A DNA stretch of 5,668 nt from Syntrophaceae bacterium UBA5619 (GTDB taxonomy: Bacteria; Desulfobacterota; Syntrophia; Syntrophales; UBA5619), in the NCBI GenBank assembly GCA_002424545.1, contig DIKL01000132.1, forward strand, positions 1 through 5,668, written 5' to 3'. The notes below the pieces were generated by a model. It saw only the letters and a program-made list of their open reading frames with translations, had not been told where the DNA came from and did not search any database. The translations under genes were made by a program, and so were the position numbers. Shown here in pieces: positions 1-5,668 of this stretch. Positions within the stretch are counted from its first letter, which is position 1; each line of letters starts with the position of its first letter.

Positions 1-2
1 CA

Positions 3-29
3 AATTTTCTAATGGAAAATCTGGGGTAA
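3..29 (+). CDS. possible 3' end of an unidentified upstream gene
   Basis: A frame is open from the window edge to a TAA that directly abuts the dctM start codon, and would end a protein in NFLMENLG. This spacing is typical of a coupled upstream operon gene, and another TRAP component would be a natural neighbour. Only eight codons are visible. A second frame also ends nearby (QIF, stop at 10-12), so which frame is real, and what the gene is, cannot be decided here. Confidence 0.25.
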   Translation, partial: NFLMENLG

Positions 30-1313
30 ATGCTGACATTGCTCATCTTTACCGTCCTTTTGGCGCTCATCATTCTGAACATTCCCATTGCCGTCGCCAT
101 GGGCTTGACTGCGATCCTGTTCTTCGTTGGTCTGGGGAACGGATCGCTGCTGACGATGCTGCCGCAGCGGATGTACGCCTCGACGACCGGGTTCACGCTG
201 CTGGCGATCCCGTTCTTCATTCTGGCGGCAAACCTGATGAACACGGGTGGGGTGACGAGCCGGATCTTCCGCTTTGCCAAGGCCCTGATCGGACACGTCC
301 CCGGCGGTTTGGGACAGGTGTGCGTCATCGCCAACGTGATCTTCTCCGGGATGTCCGGATCGGCGATCGCGGATGCGGCGGGGCTGGGACAGGTCCTTCA
401 CAAGGCAATGGTCGACAACGGCTTCCAACCGAAATTTTCGGCCTCCATCGTCGCCGCGGCGGCGACGATCGGTCCCGTGATCCCTCCCAGCATCCCGTTC
501 GTCCTCTACGGCGCGCTGACCGGGGTTTCGGTCGGCAAGCTGTTCATGGCCGGCTTTATCCCGGGGGCGCTGATGGCCTTGGCCATCATGATCGCCATCG
601 CTTTTCTGGCCAAACGATACAACCTGCCGAAGGAGAAACGGGCCGATTTGAGAGAGGTCGTCGTCAGCACGAAGGAGGCGTTCCTGCCGCTGCTCACGCC
701 GATCATCATCATCGGCGGAATCCTGACCGGGATTTTCACCCCGACGGAGGCGGCGGTCGTCGCCTCCCTCTACGCGTTGTTCCTGGGTTTTTTCTACAGG
801 GATCTGCAATGGAATGATCTGCCGAAGATCTTCTGGGTCTCGATCCGGCAGACGGTCAGCCTGTTATTTATCATCTCGGCGGCAGGATTCTTCGGCTGGC
901 TCACTATCCACCAGAAGATCCCCGACCAGATCATCGTTTCGCTGACGGGTATGAATCTGCCGCCGGCGGGTATCCTGGCGATGATCATTGTGATTGTCCT
1001 GATCCTCGGCTGCTTCCTCGAGGGGAACGCGATCTTCATCATCACGATCCCGATCTTCCTGCCGATCGCGCAGCAGTTCGGGATCGACCTCATCAATTTC
1101 GGCGTCGTGATGACCCTTCTGATCATGGTGGGGAATCTGACGCCGCCGGTGGGGATGTGCCTCTTTGCGGTTTCCAGCTTCAGCAACGTCAACATCGGAA
1201 TCCTCTCCAGGGAGATTGTGCCCTATCTGATCGGTATATTCATCATCACGGTGATCATTGCCTATGTTCCGCAGATTTCCACCTTTCTGCCGGATCTCAT
1301 CATGGGGCGATAG
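30..1313 (+). CDS. dctM: TRAP transporter large permease subunit, DctM family
   Basis: This is the large integral membrane subunit of a tripartite ATP-independent periplasmic (TRAP) transporter, which in this family carries solute across the inner membrane driven by an ion (usually Na+) gradient. The 427-residue product has the family's usual length and is almost entirely hydrophobic helices, starting with MLTLLIFTVLLALIILNIPIA. Two hallmark family segments are present: an inner repeat with TIGPVIPPSIPFVLYG (Gly148-Pro149, Pro152-Pro153) and a second with LTPPVG near residues 370-375, preceded by GNAIFIITIPIFLP. These glycine/proline loops belong to the two inverted-repeat hairpins of the transport domain. 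The ATG at 30 is chosen because an in-frame stop lies immediately before it; its ribosome site is weak, so coupling to an upstream gene is likely. The small subunit gene follows after 8 bases. By context the substrate is probably a uronate or unsaturated uronate, which is inference. Confidence 0.95.
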   Translation: MLTLLIFTVLLALIILNIPIAVAMGLTAILFFVGLGNGSLLTMLPQRMYASTTGFTLLAIPFFILAANLMNTGGVTSRIFRFAKALIGHVPGGLGQVCVIANVIFSGMSGSAIADAAGLGQVLHKAMVDNGFQPKFSASIVAAAATIGPVIPPSIPFVLYGALTGVSVGKLFMAGFIPGALMALAIMIAIAFLAKRYNLPKEKRADLREVVVSTKEAFLPLLTPIIIIGGILTGIFTPTEAAVVASLYALFLGFFYRDLQWNDLPKIFWVSIRQTVSLLFIISAAGFFGWLTIHQKIPDQIIVSLTGMNLPPAGILAMIIVIVLILGCFLEGNAIFIITIPIFLPIAQQFGIDLINFGVVMTLLIMVGNLTPPVGMCLFAVSSFSNVNIGILSREIVPYLIGIFIITVIIAYVPQISTFLPDLIMGR

Positions 1314-1321
1314 GGGATGTC

Positions 1322-1834
1322 ATGGAAAAAATGATGCATGCAATGGCGTTTGCCGATAAAGCGATCCTGGGGGCGCTCAAGGTCGTCACGATTGTCAGCT
1401 TCGTCTTCCTGACGATTCTGATCGCGGCCAACGTGATCGTTCGTTTCTTCCCGGTCGTTTCGTTGCACTGGTTCGATGAGATCGTCGAGCTGCTCTACGC
1501 CTACCTGGTTTTTTACGGGGCGGCCGCGCTGTGGATTCTGCGGGGTCATATCAGTGTGGGGGACTGGATCGAAAAGAGCATCGAAAATCCGCGCCGGCAG
1601 CATCTCTACCGGATGTTCATCGAGTTTTTGGTCCTCTTTTTTGCCGCGGTTTTCTTCTACTACTCCCTGCGGCTGACCATGCTGGCCCTGGACGTGACGA
1701 ACGTTTTTGCGATCCCCAAGAGGGTGCTCTACTCCTGCATGCCGATTGCGGGTGCGATCATGGTGATCTATTCGCTCCGGAATATCATCGTCGAGGTTAT
1801 TCAGATCGGAAAACCGGGAGAAGGAGGTGCATGA
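1322..1834 (+). CDS. dctQ: TRAP transporter small permease subunit, DctQ family
   Basis: This is the small membrane subunit of the TRAP transporter, which partners the large permease encoded just upstream. The 170-residue product has four predicted hydrophobic helices (roughly residues 18-41, 52-73, 98-116 and 135-160). It carries the family pattern of an aromatic-acidic segment before helix 2 (W50-F-D-E53) and the R-G-H-I segment after it (R74-G-H76). The frame stays open upstream into dctM, but ATG 1322 gives the normal DctQ length and lies just after the dctM stop, behind a modest AGGGGA. ATG 1331 is a less likely alternative. Its stop overlaps the start of the aldolase gene, indicating translational coupling. 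The order large subunit then small subunit is the reverse of the more common dctQ-dctM arrangement. Confidence 0.92.
   Translation: MEKMMHAMAFADKAILGALKVVTIVSFVFLTILIAANVIVRFFPVVSLHWFDEIVELLYAYLVFYGAAALWILRGHISVGDWIEKSIENPRRQHLYRMFIEFLVLFFAAVFFYYSLRLTMLALDVTNVFAIPKRVLYSCMPIAGAIMVIYSLRNIIVEVIQIGKPGEGGA
1821..1827 (+). promoter_or_regulatory. Shine-Dalgarno site of the aldolase gene
   Basis: AAGGAGG lies inside the last codons of dctQ. It is followed by two in-frame ATGs, at 1831 and 1834. Spacing from the site is 3 bases to the first and 6 to the second, which favours ATG 1834. The two choices differ by one methionine. Confidence 0.75.
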
Positions 1835-2799
1835 TGGATGAGATTCTGAAAAAAATAGAGGGCTATGGAATCGTTCCGGTGGTCAAGATCGAAAAAGCCG
1901 AGGACGCCCTTTCCCTTGGGAAGTCGCTTCTGGCGGGAGGTTTGCCGCTGGCGGAGATCACCTTCCGGACGGCTGCGGCGGAGGATGCGATCCGGACCCT
2001 GGCGAAAGGAATGCCGGAGATGGTCGTGGGCGCCGGGACGGTCCTTTCGATCGAACAGGCGGGAAAGGCGATCGGCGCGGGAGCGAAATTCATTGTTTCG
2101 CCCGGATTCAATCCGAAGGTCGTCTCCTTCTGCCGCGAACAGGGGGTCCCCGTGATCCCCGGCGTGAATTCACCGACGCAGATCGAGGCGGCGATGGAAT
2201 GCGGCCTTGGCGTTGTGAAGTTCTTCCCGGCGGAGGAGTCCGGAGGGAGGGCTTTTCTGACGGCGGTCTCCGCACCCTACGAGGGAATCAAATTCATCCC
2301 GACCGGCGGGGTAAACGCGACGAACCTCGTTCCCTATCTTTCGTTGAAGAACGTTTTCGCCTGCGGTGGGAGCTGGATGGTGAAGAGCGAACTCATCTCG
2401 GCGGGGAAATTCGAGGAAATCACGAGATTGACGGCGGAGGCGGTTCGCATTCTGCTCGGCTTTACGCTCGCCCACGTTGGCCTCAACGAGGAAAAAGCGG
2501 AAAGCGCAGGCAAAAGCGTGGAACTGTTTTCTCGCCTGTTCCGCTTCCCGGTCGCGGAAGGTCAGAGCTCTTATTTCCTCGGACAAAAGGAATTCGAGAT
2601 CATGAAGAGTCCCGGCCGCGGTCAAAAAGGGCACCTTGCGCTGGGTACGAACGATGTCGAAAGGGCGCTCTTCTACCTCGGCCAACAGGGCATCGGACCC
2701 GTCGCGGGAACGGAGAAGCTCAAAAACGGGAAGATGACCGTCGTCTATCTGGACCGGGAGATCTCCGGATTTGCGATCCATCTTGTGCAGAAAGGGTAA
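1834..2799 (+). CDS. eda: KDPG/KHG aldolase (Eda family) with C-terminal VOC/glyoxalase-like domain
   Basis: The N-terminal ~208 residues form a class I 2-keto-3-deoxy-6-phosphogluconate / 4-hydroxy-2-oxoglutarate aldolase. It cleaves KDPG to pyruvate and glyceraldehyde-3-phosphate in the cytoplasm. The catalytic set is intact: Glu41 and Arg45 in AEITFRT, and Schiff-base Lys129 in VVKFFPAE, matching Glu45, Arg49 and Lys133 of the E. coli enzyme. The phosphate-binding segments PTGG and GGSWMV are also present. The product is 321 residues, about 110 longer than classical Eda. The extra part (about 210-321) begins FTLAHVGLN and reads as a vicinal-oxygen-chelate domain of two beta-alpha-beta modules, with possible ligands at His214, Glu255, His267 and His316. 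The fusion is in one continuous frame with no sign of a frameshift. The start overlaps the dctQ stop by one base (TGATG); ATG 1831 is the alternative. The aldolase call is firm. The VOC assignment is good by pattern, but its function is unknown. Confidence 0.93.
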   Translation: MDEILKKIEGYGIVPVVKIEKAEDALSLGKSLLAGGLPLAEITFRTAAAEDAIRTLAKGMPEMVVGAGTVLSIEQAGKAIGAGAKFIVSPGFNPKVVSFCREQGVPVIPGVNSPTQIEAAMECGLGVVKFFPAEESGGRAFLTAVSAPYEGIKFIPTGGVNATNLVPYLSLKNVFACGGSWMVKSELISAGKFEEITRLTAEAVRILLGFTLAHVGLNEEKAESAGKSVELFSRLFRFPVAEGQSSYFLGQKEFEIMKSPGRGQKGHLALGTNDVERALFYLGQQGIGPVAGTEKLKNGKMTVVYLDREISGFAIHLVQKG

Positions 2800-2804
2800 A
2801 ATCT

Positions 2805-3833
2805 ATGAAAAAAATCATTACCTTCGGCGAGATCATGTTGAGACTGAAGGCCCCGGGCACTGAAAGGTTCTTCCAGAGTCCGTCGCTGGAGGCGACCTTC
2901 GGCGGAGGGGAGGCGAATGTGGCCGTGGGGCTGGCCCGTTTCGGGATGGATGTGGCGTTCGCGAGCCTGATTCCTCCGAACCGGATCGGGGACGCCTGCA
3001 TCGCGGAGCTTCGCAAACAAGGGGTGGATGTTTCCCGCATCGTCCGAAAAGGGAAAAGGCTCGGCATCTATTTCCTGGAAGCCGGGGCGAACCAGCGCCC
3101 TTCCGTCGTTCTTTACGACCGGGCTCATTCCGCGATCGCGGAGGTGATCCGCGGGGAGATTCCCTGGGATGAGGTCTTTGCCGGGGCCGGATGGTTCCAT
3201 ATCACCGGGATCACGCCGGCGATTTCCGAATCCGCCGCCCTGGTCTCCCTGGAAGCGGTTCTGAATGCCAAGGAGAAAGGCATGACCGTCTCCTGTGATC
3301 TGAACTACCGGAAGAATCTCTGGAAATACGGTCGGACGGCCCAGGAGGTGATGACCGAAATCGTCAAACACACGGATATCGTCATGGCCAACGAAGAGGA
3401 CTGCCAGAAGGCCCTGGGCATTTCGGCGGACGCGGACGTCGAAGCCGGAAAGGTGGAAGCGGATCATTACCGGGTGCTTACGGACCGGGTGCTTCAACAG
3501 TTCCCGGATCTGAAAAAAATCGCGGTGACCTTGCGGGAGAGCCATTCGGCGGATCACAACGGCTGGTCGGCGGTGCTGAACGGCCGGGATGAATTTCTGG
3601 TTTCGCGGAAATACGAGATTCGGGACATCGTCGACCGGGTGGGGTCCGGGGATTCCTTTGCCGCCGGGCTGATCTATGGTCTCCAGGCGCTGAAATCGGA
3701 TCGGGAGGCGCTGGAGTTCGCGGTGGCCGCCTCCTGTCTGAAGCATTCGGTTCCCGGGGATTTCCCGCTGATTACGCTGGAAGAGGTCAAAAACCTGGTC
3801 GGGGGGGCCGGTTCGGGAAGGGTTCAGAGATAA
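2805..3833 (+). CDS. kdgK: 2-keto-3-deoxygluconate kinase, PfkB/ribokinase family
   Basis: This is a cytoplasmic sugar kinase predicted to phosphorylate KDG with ATP to KDPG, the substrate of the aldolase encoded just upstream. The 342-residue product starts [14 protein letters not shown]. It has the N-terminal PfkB substrate-binding segment [15 protein letters not shown] (from Gly33) and the C-terminal signature [16 protein letters not shown], whose GSGD (280-283) supplies the anion hole and catalytic base Asp283. Segments such as [10 protein letters not shown] and DIVMANEED are typical of the KDG-kinase branch. Family membership is certain; KDG specificity rests on these segments and on the neighbours. 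The frame is open far upstream over the aldolase gene, but ATG 2805 gives the normal N terminus, five bases after the aldolase stop. An AAAGGG at 2791-2796 is the likely ribosome site, within the end of the aldolase gene. Confidence 0.92.
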   Translation: MKKIITFGEIMLRLKAPGTERFFQSPSLEATFGGGEANVAVGLARFGMDVAFASLIPPNRIGDACIAELRKQGVDVSRIVRKGKRLGIYFLEAGANQRPSVVLYDRAHSAIAEVIRGEIPWDEVFAGAGWFHITGITPAISESAALVSLEAVLNAKEKGMTVSCDLNYRKNLWKYGRTAQEVMTEIVKHTDIVMANEEDCQKALGISADADVEAGKVEADHYRVLTDRVLQQFPDLKKIAVTLRESHSADHNGWSAVLNGRDEFLVSRKYEIRDIVDRVGSGDSFAAGLIYGLQALKSDREALEFAVAASCLKHSVPGDFPLITLEEVKNLVGGAGSGRVQR

Positions 3834-3852
3834 TAAGAGAAGGGAGAAACTC

Positions 3853-4683
3853 ATGGACATCCGTTATGCCGTTCATCCGGAGCAGATGAAAATGCTCGAC
3901 ACCCAAAAGATGCGGGAGCAGTTTCTGGTGGAGAATCTCTTTTCCGCGGATCGCCTGAACATGGTCTACAGCCATATCGACCGGATCATCGTCGGCGGGA
4001 TCTCGCCGGTGAAGGGAGTCGTGGATCTGAAGGTGACCAAGGAACTGGGGGTCGATTTTTTCCTGCAGCGGCGGGAGATGGGGATCATCAATATCGGCGC
4101 CGCCGGCATCGTTTCTGTTGACGGCAAGGGATATGAACTGGGAAACAGGGAGTGCCTCTATATCGGCATGGGGGCAAGGGACGTCTCCTTCGCGAGCGCC
4201 GACCGGAACCATCCGGCCAAGTTTTACTTCAACAGCGCGCCCGCCCATGCCGCCTACCCGGTCGTGAAACTCTCGCTGGCCGATGCCCAGCGGCTCGATC
4301 TGGGCGATCCGCTCCAGACAAACGTCCGGACGATCCACCAGTTCATCCACCCCAAGGTGCTCAAGAGCTGCCAACTGGTGATGGGACTGACCATTCTGGC
4401 GCCGGGCAGCAACTGGAACACGATGCCCTGCCACACCCACGACCGGCGGATGGAGGTCTACCTCTATTTCGATATGCCGGGCGACACCGTGGTGTTTCAC
4501 CTGATCGGCGAGCCGCGGGAGACGCGGCACCTGGTCGTCCGGAATGAGCAGGCCGTCATCGCGCCGAGCTGGTCCATCCATTCGGGGGTGGGGAGCGGAA
4601 GCTACACCTTCATCTGGGGGATGGTCGGAGAAAATCAGACCTTCACGGACATGGACGACGTGCCCATGTCCGTATTGATGTAA
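3853..4683 (+). CDS. kduI: 5-dehydro-4-deoxy-D-glucuronate isomerase (DKI isomerase)
   Basis: KduI is a zinc-containing cupin-fold isomerase. It converts 4-deoxy-L-threo-5-hexosulose uronate, the product of unsaturated uronate breakdown, into 3-deoxy-D-glycero-2,5-hexodiulosonate (DKII). The 276-residue product is near full length for the family (278 in E. coli). It opens with the characteristic [21 protein letters not shown]. The metal ligands are all present: His194, His196 and Glu201 in [14 protein letters not shown] and His243 in SWSIHSG, each exactly two positions before E. coli His196, His198, Glu203 and His245. The C terminus [10 protein letters not shown] is also typical. A Shine-Dalgarno AGGGAG at 3841-3846 sits six bases before ATG 3853. 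The gene follows the kinase by 19 bases and precedes the dehydrogenase that would use its product. Confidence 0.97.
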   Translation: MDIRYAVHPEQMKMLDTQKMREQFLVENLFSADRLNMVYSHIDRIIVGGISPVKGVVDLKVTKELGVDFFLQRREMGIINIGAAGIVSVDGKGYELGNRECLYIGMGARDVSFASADRNHPAKFYFNSAPAHAAYPVVKLSLADAQRLDLGDPLQTNVRTIHQFIHPKVLKSCQLVMGLTILAPGSNWNTMPCHTHDRRMEVYLYFDMPGDTVVFHLIGEPRETRHLVVRNEQAVIAPSWSIHSGVGSGSYTFIWGMVGENQTFTDMDDVPMSVLM

Positions 4684-4697
4684 AATGCCCATTTCAT

Positions 4698-4710
4698 AAA
4701 GGAGGTGATC
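4698..4710 (+). promoter_or_regulatory. unusually long Shine-Dalgarno site that fixes the dehydrogenase start
   Basis: AAAGGAGGTGATC directly abuts ATG 4711. At least 12 contiguous bases are complementary to the conserved 3' end of bacterial 16S rRNA (GATCACCTCCTT), where four to seven is usual. A GTG in the same frame at 4705 lies inside this site and would use up its own ribosome-binding bases, so ATG 4711 is the better start. Confidence 0.8.
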
Positions 4711-5496
4711 ATGGTCCTGGATCTTTTCAGCCTGAAAGGCAAGGTTGCTTTCATTACCGGTGCATCCTACGGCATCGGATTCGCGATTGCAAAGGCGTAC
4801 GTTACCGCCGGCGCACAAATCGTCTTCAACGATCTGACTCAGGAGCTGGTCGACAAGGGGCTGGCCGCTTATCGGGAGGCGGGCATTCAAACCCGCGGCT
4901 ACGTCTGCAATGTCACCGATGAAAACGCCGTCAATGAAACCGTGAAGAGGATCGAGAAGGAAGTCGGCGTCATCGATATTCTCGTGAACAACGCCGGCAT
5001 TATCAAACGCATTCCGATGTGCGAAATGACGGCTGCCGAGTTCAGGCAGGTGATTGACGTGGATCTCAATGCGCCTTTCATCGTTTCCAAGGCCGTCATC
5101 CCCTCCATGATCCAAAAGGGTCACGGAAAAATCATCAACATCTGTTCGATGATGAGCGAACTGGGACGCGAGACCGTTTCGGCCTATGCCGCCGCGAAGG
5201 GCGGACTCAAGATGCTCACCCGGAACATCTGCTCCGAATACGGCGCGCAGAACATCCAATGCAACGGGATCGGACCGGGGTACATTGCCACACCCCAGAC
5301 CGCCCCGCTGCGCGCAGCCGGACATCCGTTCAACAGCTTCATCATTTCCAAGACGCCGGCGGGTCGCTGGGGAACGACGGAGGATCTCACGGGACCCGCC
5401 GTTTTCCTGGCCTCGAACGCGTCGAATTTCGTGAACGGGCACATCCTCTATGTCGACGGCGGCATTTTGGCCTATATCGGCAGGCAGCCGTCGTAA
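4711..5496 (+). CDS. SDR-family oxidoreductase, KduD-role KDG 5-dehydrogenase / gluconate 5-dehydrogenase-like
   Basis: This is a classical short-chain dehydrogenase of 261 residues. Beside kduI it most likely acts as KduD, reducing 2,5-diketo-3-deoxygluconate to KDG in the cytoplasm. The Rossmann motif TGASYGIG (16-23), NNAG (93-96) and the catalytic tetrad Asn120, Ser146, Tyr159 and Lys163 (YAAAK) are all present. Asp41 at the end of the second beta strand (VFND) suggests preference for NAD(H) over NADP(H), which is inference. The IATPQTAPLR and AGRWGTTEDL segments resemble proteins often annotated as gluconate 5-dehydrogenase, while LKGPVVFLAS-like text and length are shared with KduD. Sequence alone does not separate the two activities, so no symbol is given; kduD is favoured by context. 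The start is ATG 4711, set by the strong ribosome site before it. Confidence 0.9.
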   Translation: MVLDLFSLKGKVAFITGASYGIGFAIAKAYVTAGAQIVFNDLTQELVDKGLAAYREAGIQTRGYVCNVTDENAVNETVKRIEKEVGVIDILVNNAGIIKRIPMCEMTAAEFRQVIDVDLNAPFIVSKAVIPSMIQKGHGKIINICSMMSELGRETVSAYAAAKGGLKMLTRNICSEYGAQNIQCNGIGPGYIATPQTAPLRAAGHPFNSFIISKTPAGRWGTTEDLTGPAVFLASNASNFVNGHILYVDGGILAYIGRQPS

Positions 5497-5554
5497 AATT
5501 CAGCGTCAATCGGCAGCGGGACAGCCTAAACCTATCAACGAAAGGAGGGGGAAA
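5497..5554 (+). other. 58-base intergenic gap without visible terminator
   Basis: This is the largest gap in the window. I see no strong inverted repeat followed by a T run; only a 4-bp CGGC/GCCG stem around 5466-5480, inside the preceding gene's end, and that is too weak for a terminator. No clear -35/-10 pair is recognisable. Read-through into the binding-protein gene is therefore likely, though a weak internal promoter cannot be excluded. Confidence 0.5.
5541..5548 (+). promoter_or_regulatory. strong Shine-Dalgarno site of the binding-protein gene
   Basis: AAAGGAGG lies six bases before ATG 5555, close to ideal spacing. It supports high translation, as expected for a periplasmic binding protein needed in excess over its permease. 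Confidence 0.8.
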
Positions 5555-5668
5555 ATGAAAAAGCGTTTGTGGGTTATCTCTTATTTGGTGATATTGGGGG
5601 TCTTCATCTGTTTCTCGGCAACGGGATTCGCCGCCACGGCGAAATACAACCTAAAACTGGCCAACGGT
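5555..5668 (+). CDS. dctP: TRAP transporter substrate-binding protein, DctP family (5' part only)
   Basis: Only the first 38 codons are in the window. They encode a Sec signal peptide: a basic start (MKKR), a hydrophobic core (residues 5-22) and a small-residue region GFAATA, with cleavage likely after Ala29 (ATA) or nearby Ala26/27. The mature start KYNLKLANG resembles the first beta strand of DctP/TAXI-type TRAP binding proteins (commonly Y-x-L-[KR]-x-[AG]). The cysteine at 19 lacks a lipobox, so a soluble periplasmic protein is expected rather than a lipoprotein. With TRAP permease genes in the same cluster, a DctP-type receptor for the imported uronate is the best reading. An ABC-type sugar-binding protein cannot be excluded from this little sequence. 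Confidence 0.7.
   Translation, partial: MKKRLWVISYLVILGVFICFSATGFAATAKYNLKLANG

Noticed and set aside
9..809. 266-codon minus-strand open frame over dctM
   Set aside because: It is highly charged, low-complexity (Arg/Asp/Gln-rich) text complementary to the hydrophobic dctM codons, with no domain.
2199..2804. 202-codon N-terminal extension of the kinase frame
   Set aside because: It overlaps the aldolase-VOC gene in another frame, and the extension is arginine-rich shadow sequence. The normal kinase N terminus begins at 2805.
3469..3494. 11-base direct repeat ACCGGGTGCTT, copies 15 bases apart in the kinase gene
   Set aside because: It is in frame, encodes YRVL/DRVL in a normal helix, and the protein length around it fits the family. 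It is more likely chance than a recent duplication.
2745..3860. 371-codon minus-strand open frame over the kinase gene
   Set aside because: It is antisense to the complete PfkB-family kinase, has no recognisable motif, and shows the same shadow-type composition.
4685..4699. four-codon ORF (MPIS) between kduI and the dehydrogenase gene
   Set aside because: It is too short to support and has no own ribosome site. Its stop merely abuts the strong Shine-Dalgarno site.
3787..5442. 551-codon open frame on the minus strand across kduI and the dehydrogenase gene
   Set aside because: It lies antisense to two firmly identified genes. Its composition is rich in Arg, His, Asp and Gly, with no recognisable domain, as expected of a shadow frame in GC-rich coding DNA.
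5466..5480. small inverted repeat CGGC/GCCG as a terminator after the dehydrogenase gene
   Set aside because: The stem is only 4 bp with no T run behind it, and it lies within coding sequence.

Overview
This window is one tightly packed, all-plus-strand operon segment of a Gram-negative-type bacterium. It holds seven recognisable genes: the two membrane subunits of a TRAP transporter, four enzymes of the 4-deoxy-5-ketouronate / 2-keto-3-deoxygluconate (KDG) route, and the start of a TRAP substrate-binding protein. No tRNA, rRNA, insertion sequence, CRISPR array or convincing terminator is visible. Base composition is GC-rich and looks even across the genes. TRAP transport and the strong Shine-Dalgarno sites suggest a free-living proteobacterium or a related anaerobic lineage (for example Desulfobacterota or Synergistota). 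That placement is a guess from style, not a demonstrated assignment.

Layout: 30-1313 dctM (large TRAP permease); 1322-1834 dctQ (small TRAP permease); 1834-2799 KDPG/KHG aldolase carrying an extra C-terminal VOC (glyoxalase-like) domain; 2805-3833 KDG kinase; 3853-4683 kduI; 4711-5496 a short-chain dehydrogenase in the KduD role; 5555 to the window end, the signal peptide and first mature residues of a DctP-type binding protein. Gaps are at most 58 bases, and the dctQ/aldolase junction overlaps, so co-transcription is likely.

How they work together: the TRAP permease, with a periplasmic binding protein, would import a uronate or unsaturated uronate. KduI isomerises 4-deoxy-L-threo-5-hexosulose uronate (DKI) to 2,5-diketo-3-deoxygluconate (DKII). 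The dehydrogenase reduces this to KDG, the kinase makes KDPG, and the aldolase cleaves KDPG to pyruvate and glyceraldehyde-3-phosphate. The enzyme genes lie in exactly the reverse of pathway order. No polysaccharide lyase, glycosidase or regulator is in the window, so the original polymer (pectin, glycosaminoglycan or other) cannot be told.

The least ordinary points are the aldolase-VOC fusion with its altered fourth metal-ligand position, the dctM-before-dctQ order with a dctP-type gene placed after the catabolic genes, and an unusually long anti-16S match before the dehydrogenase gene. I see no evidence of a wholly new system.
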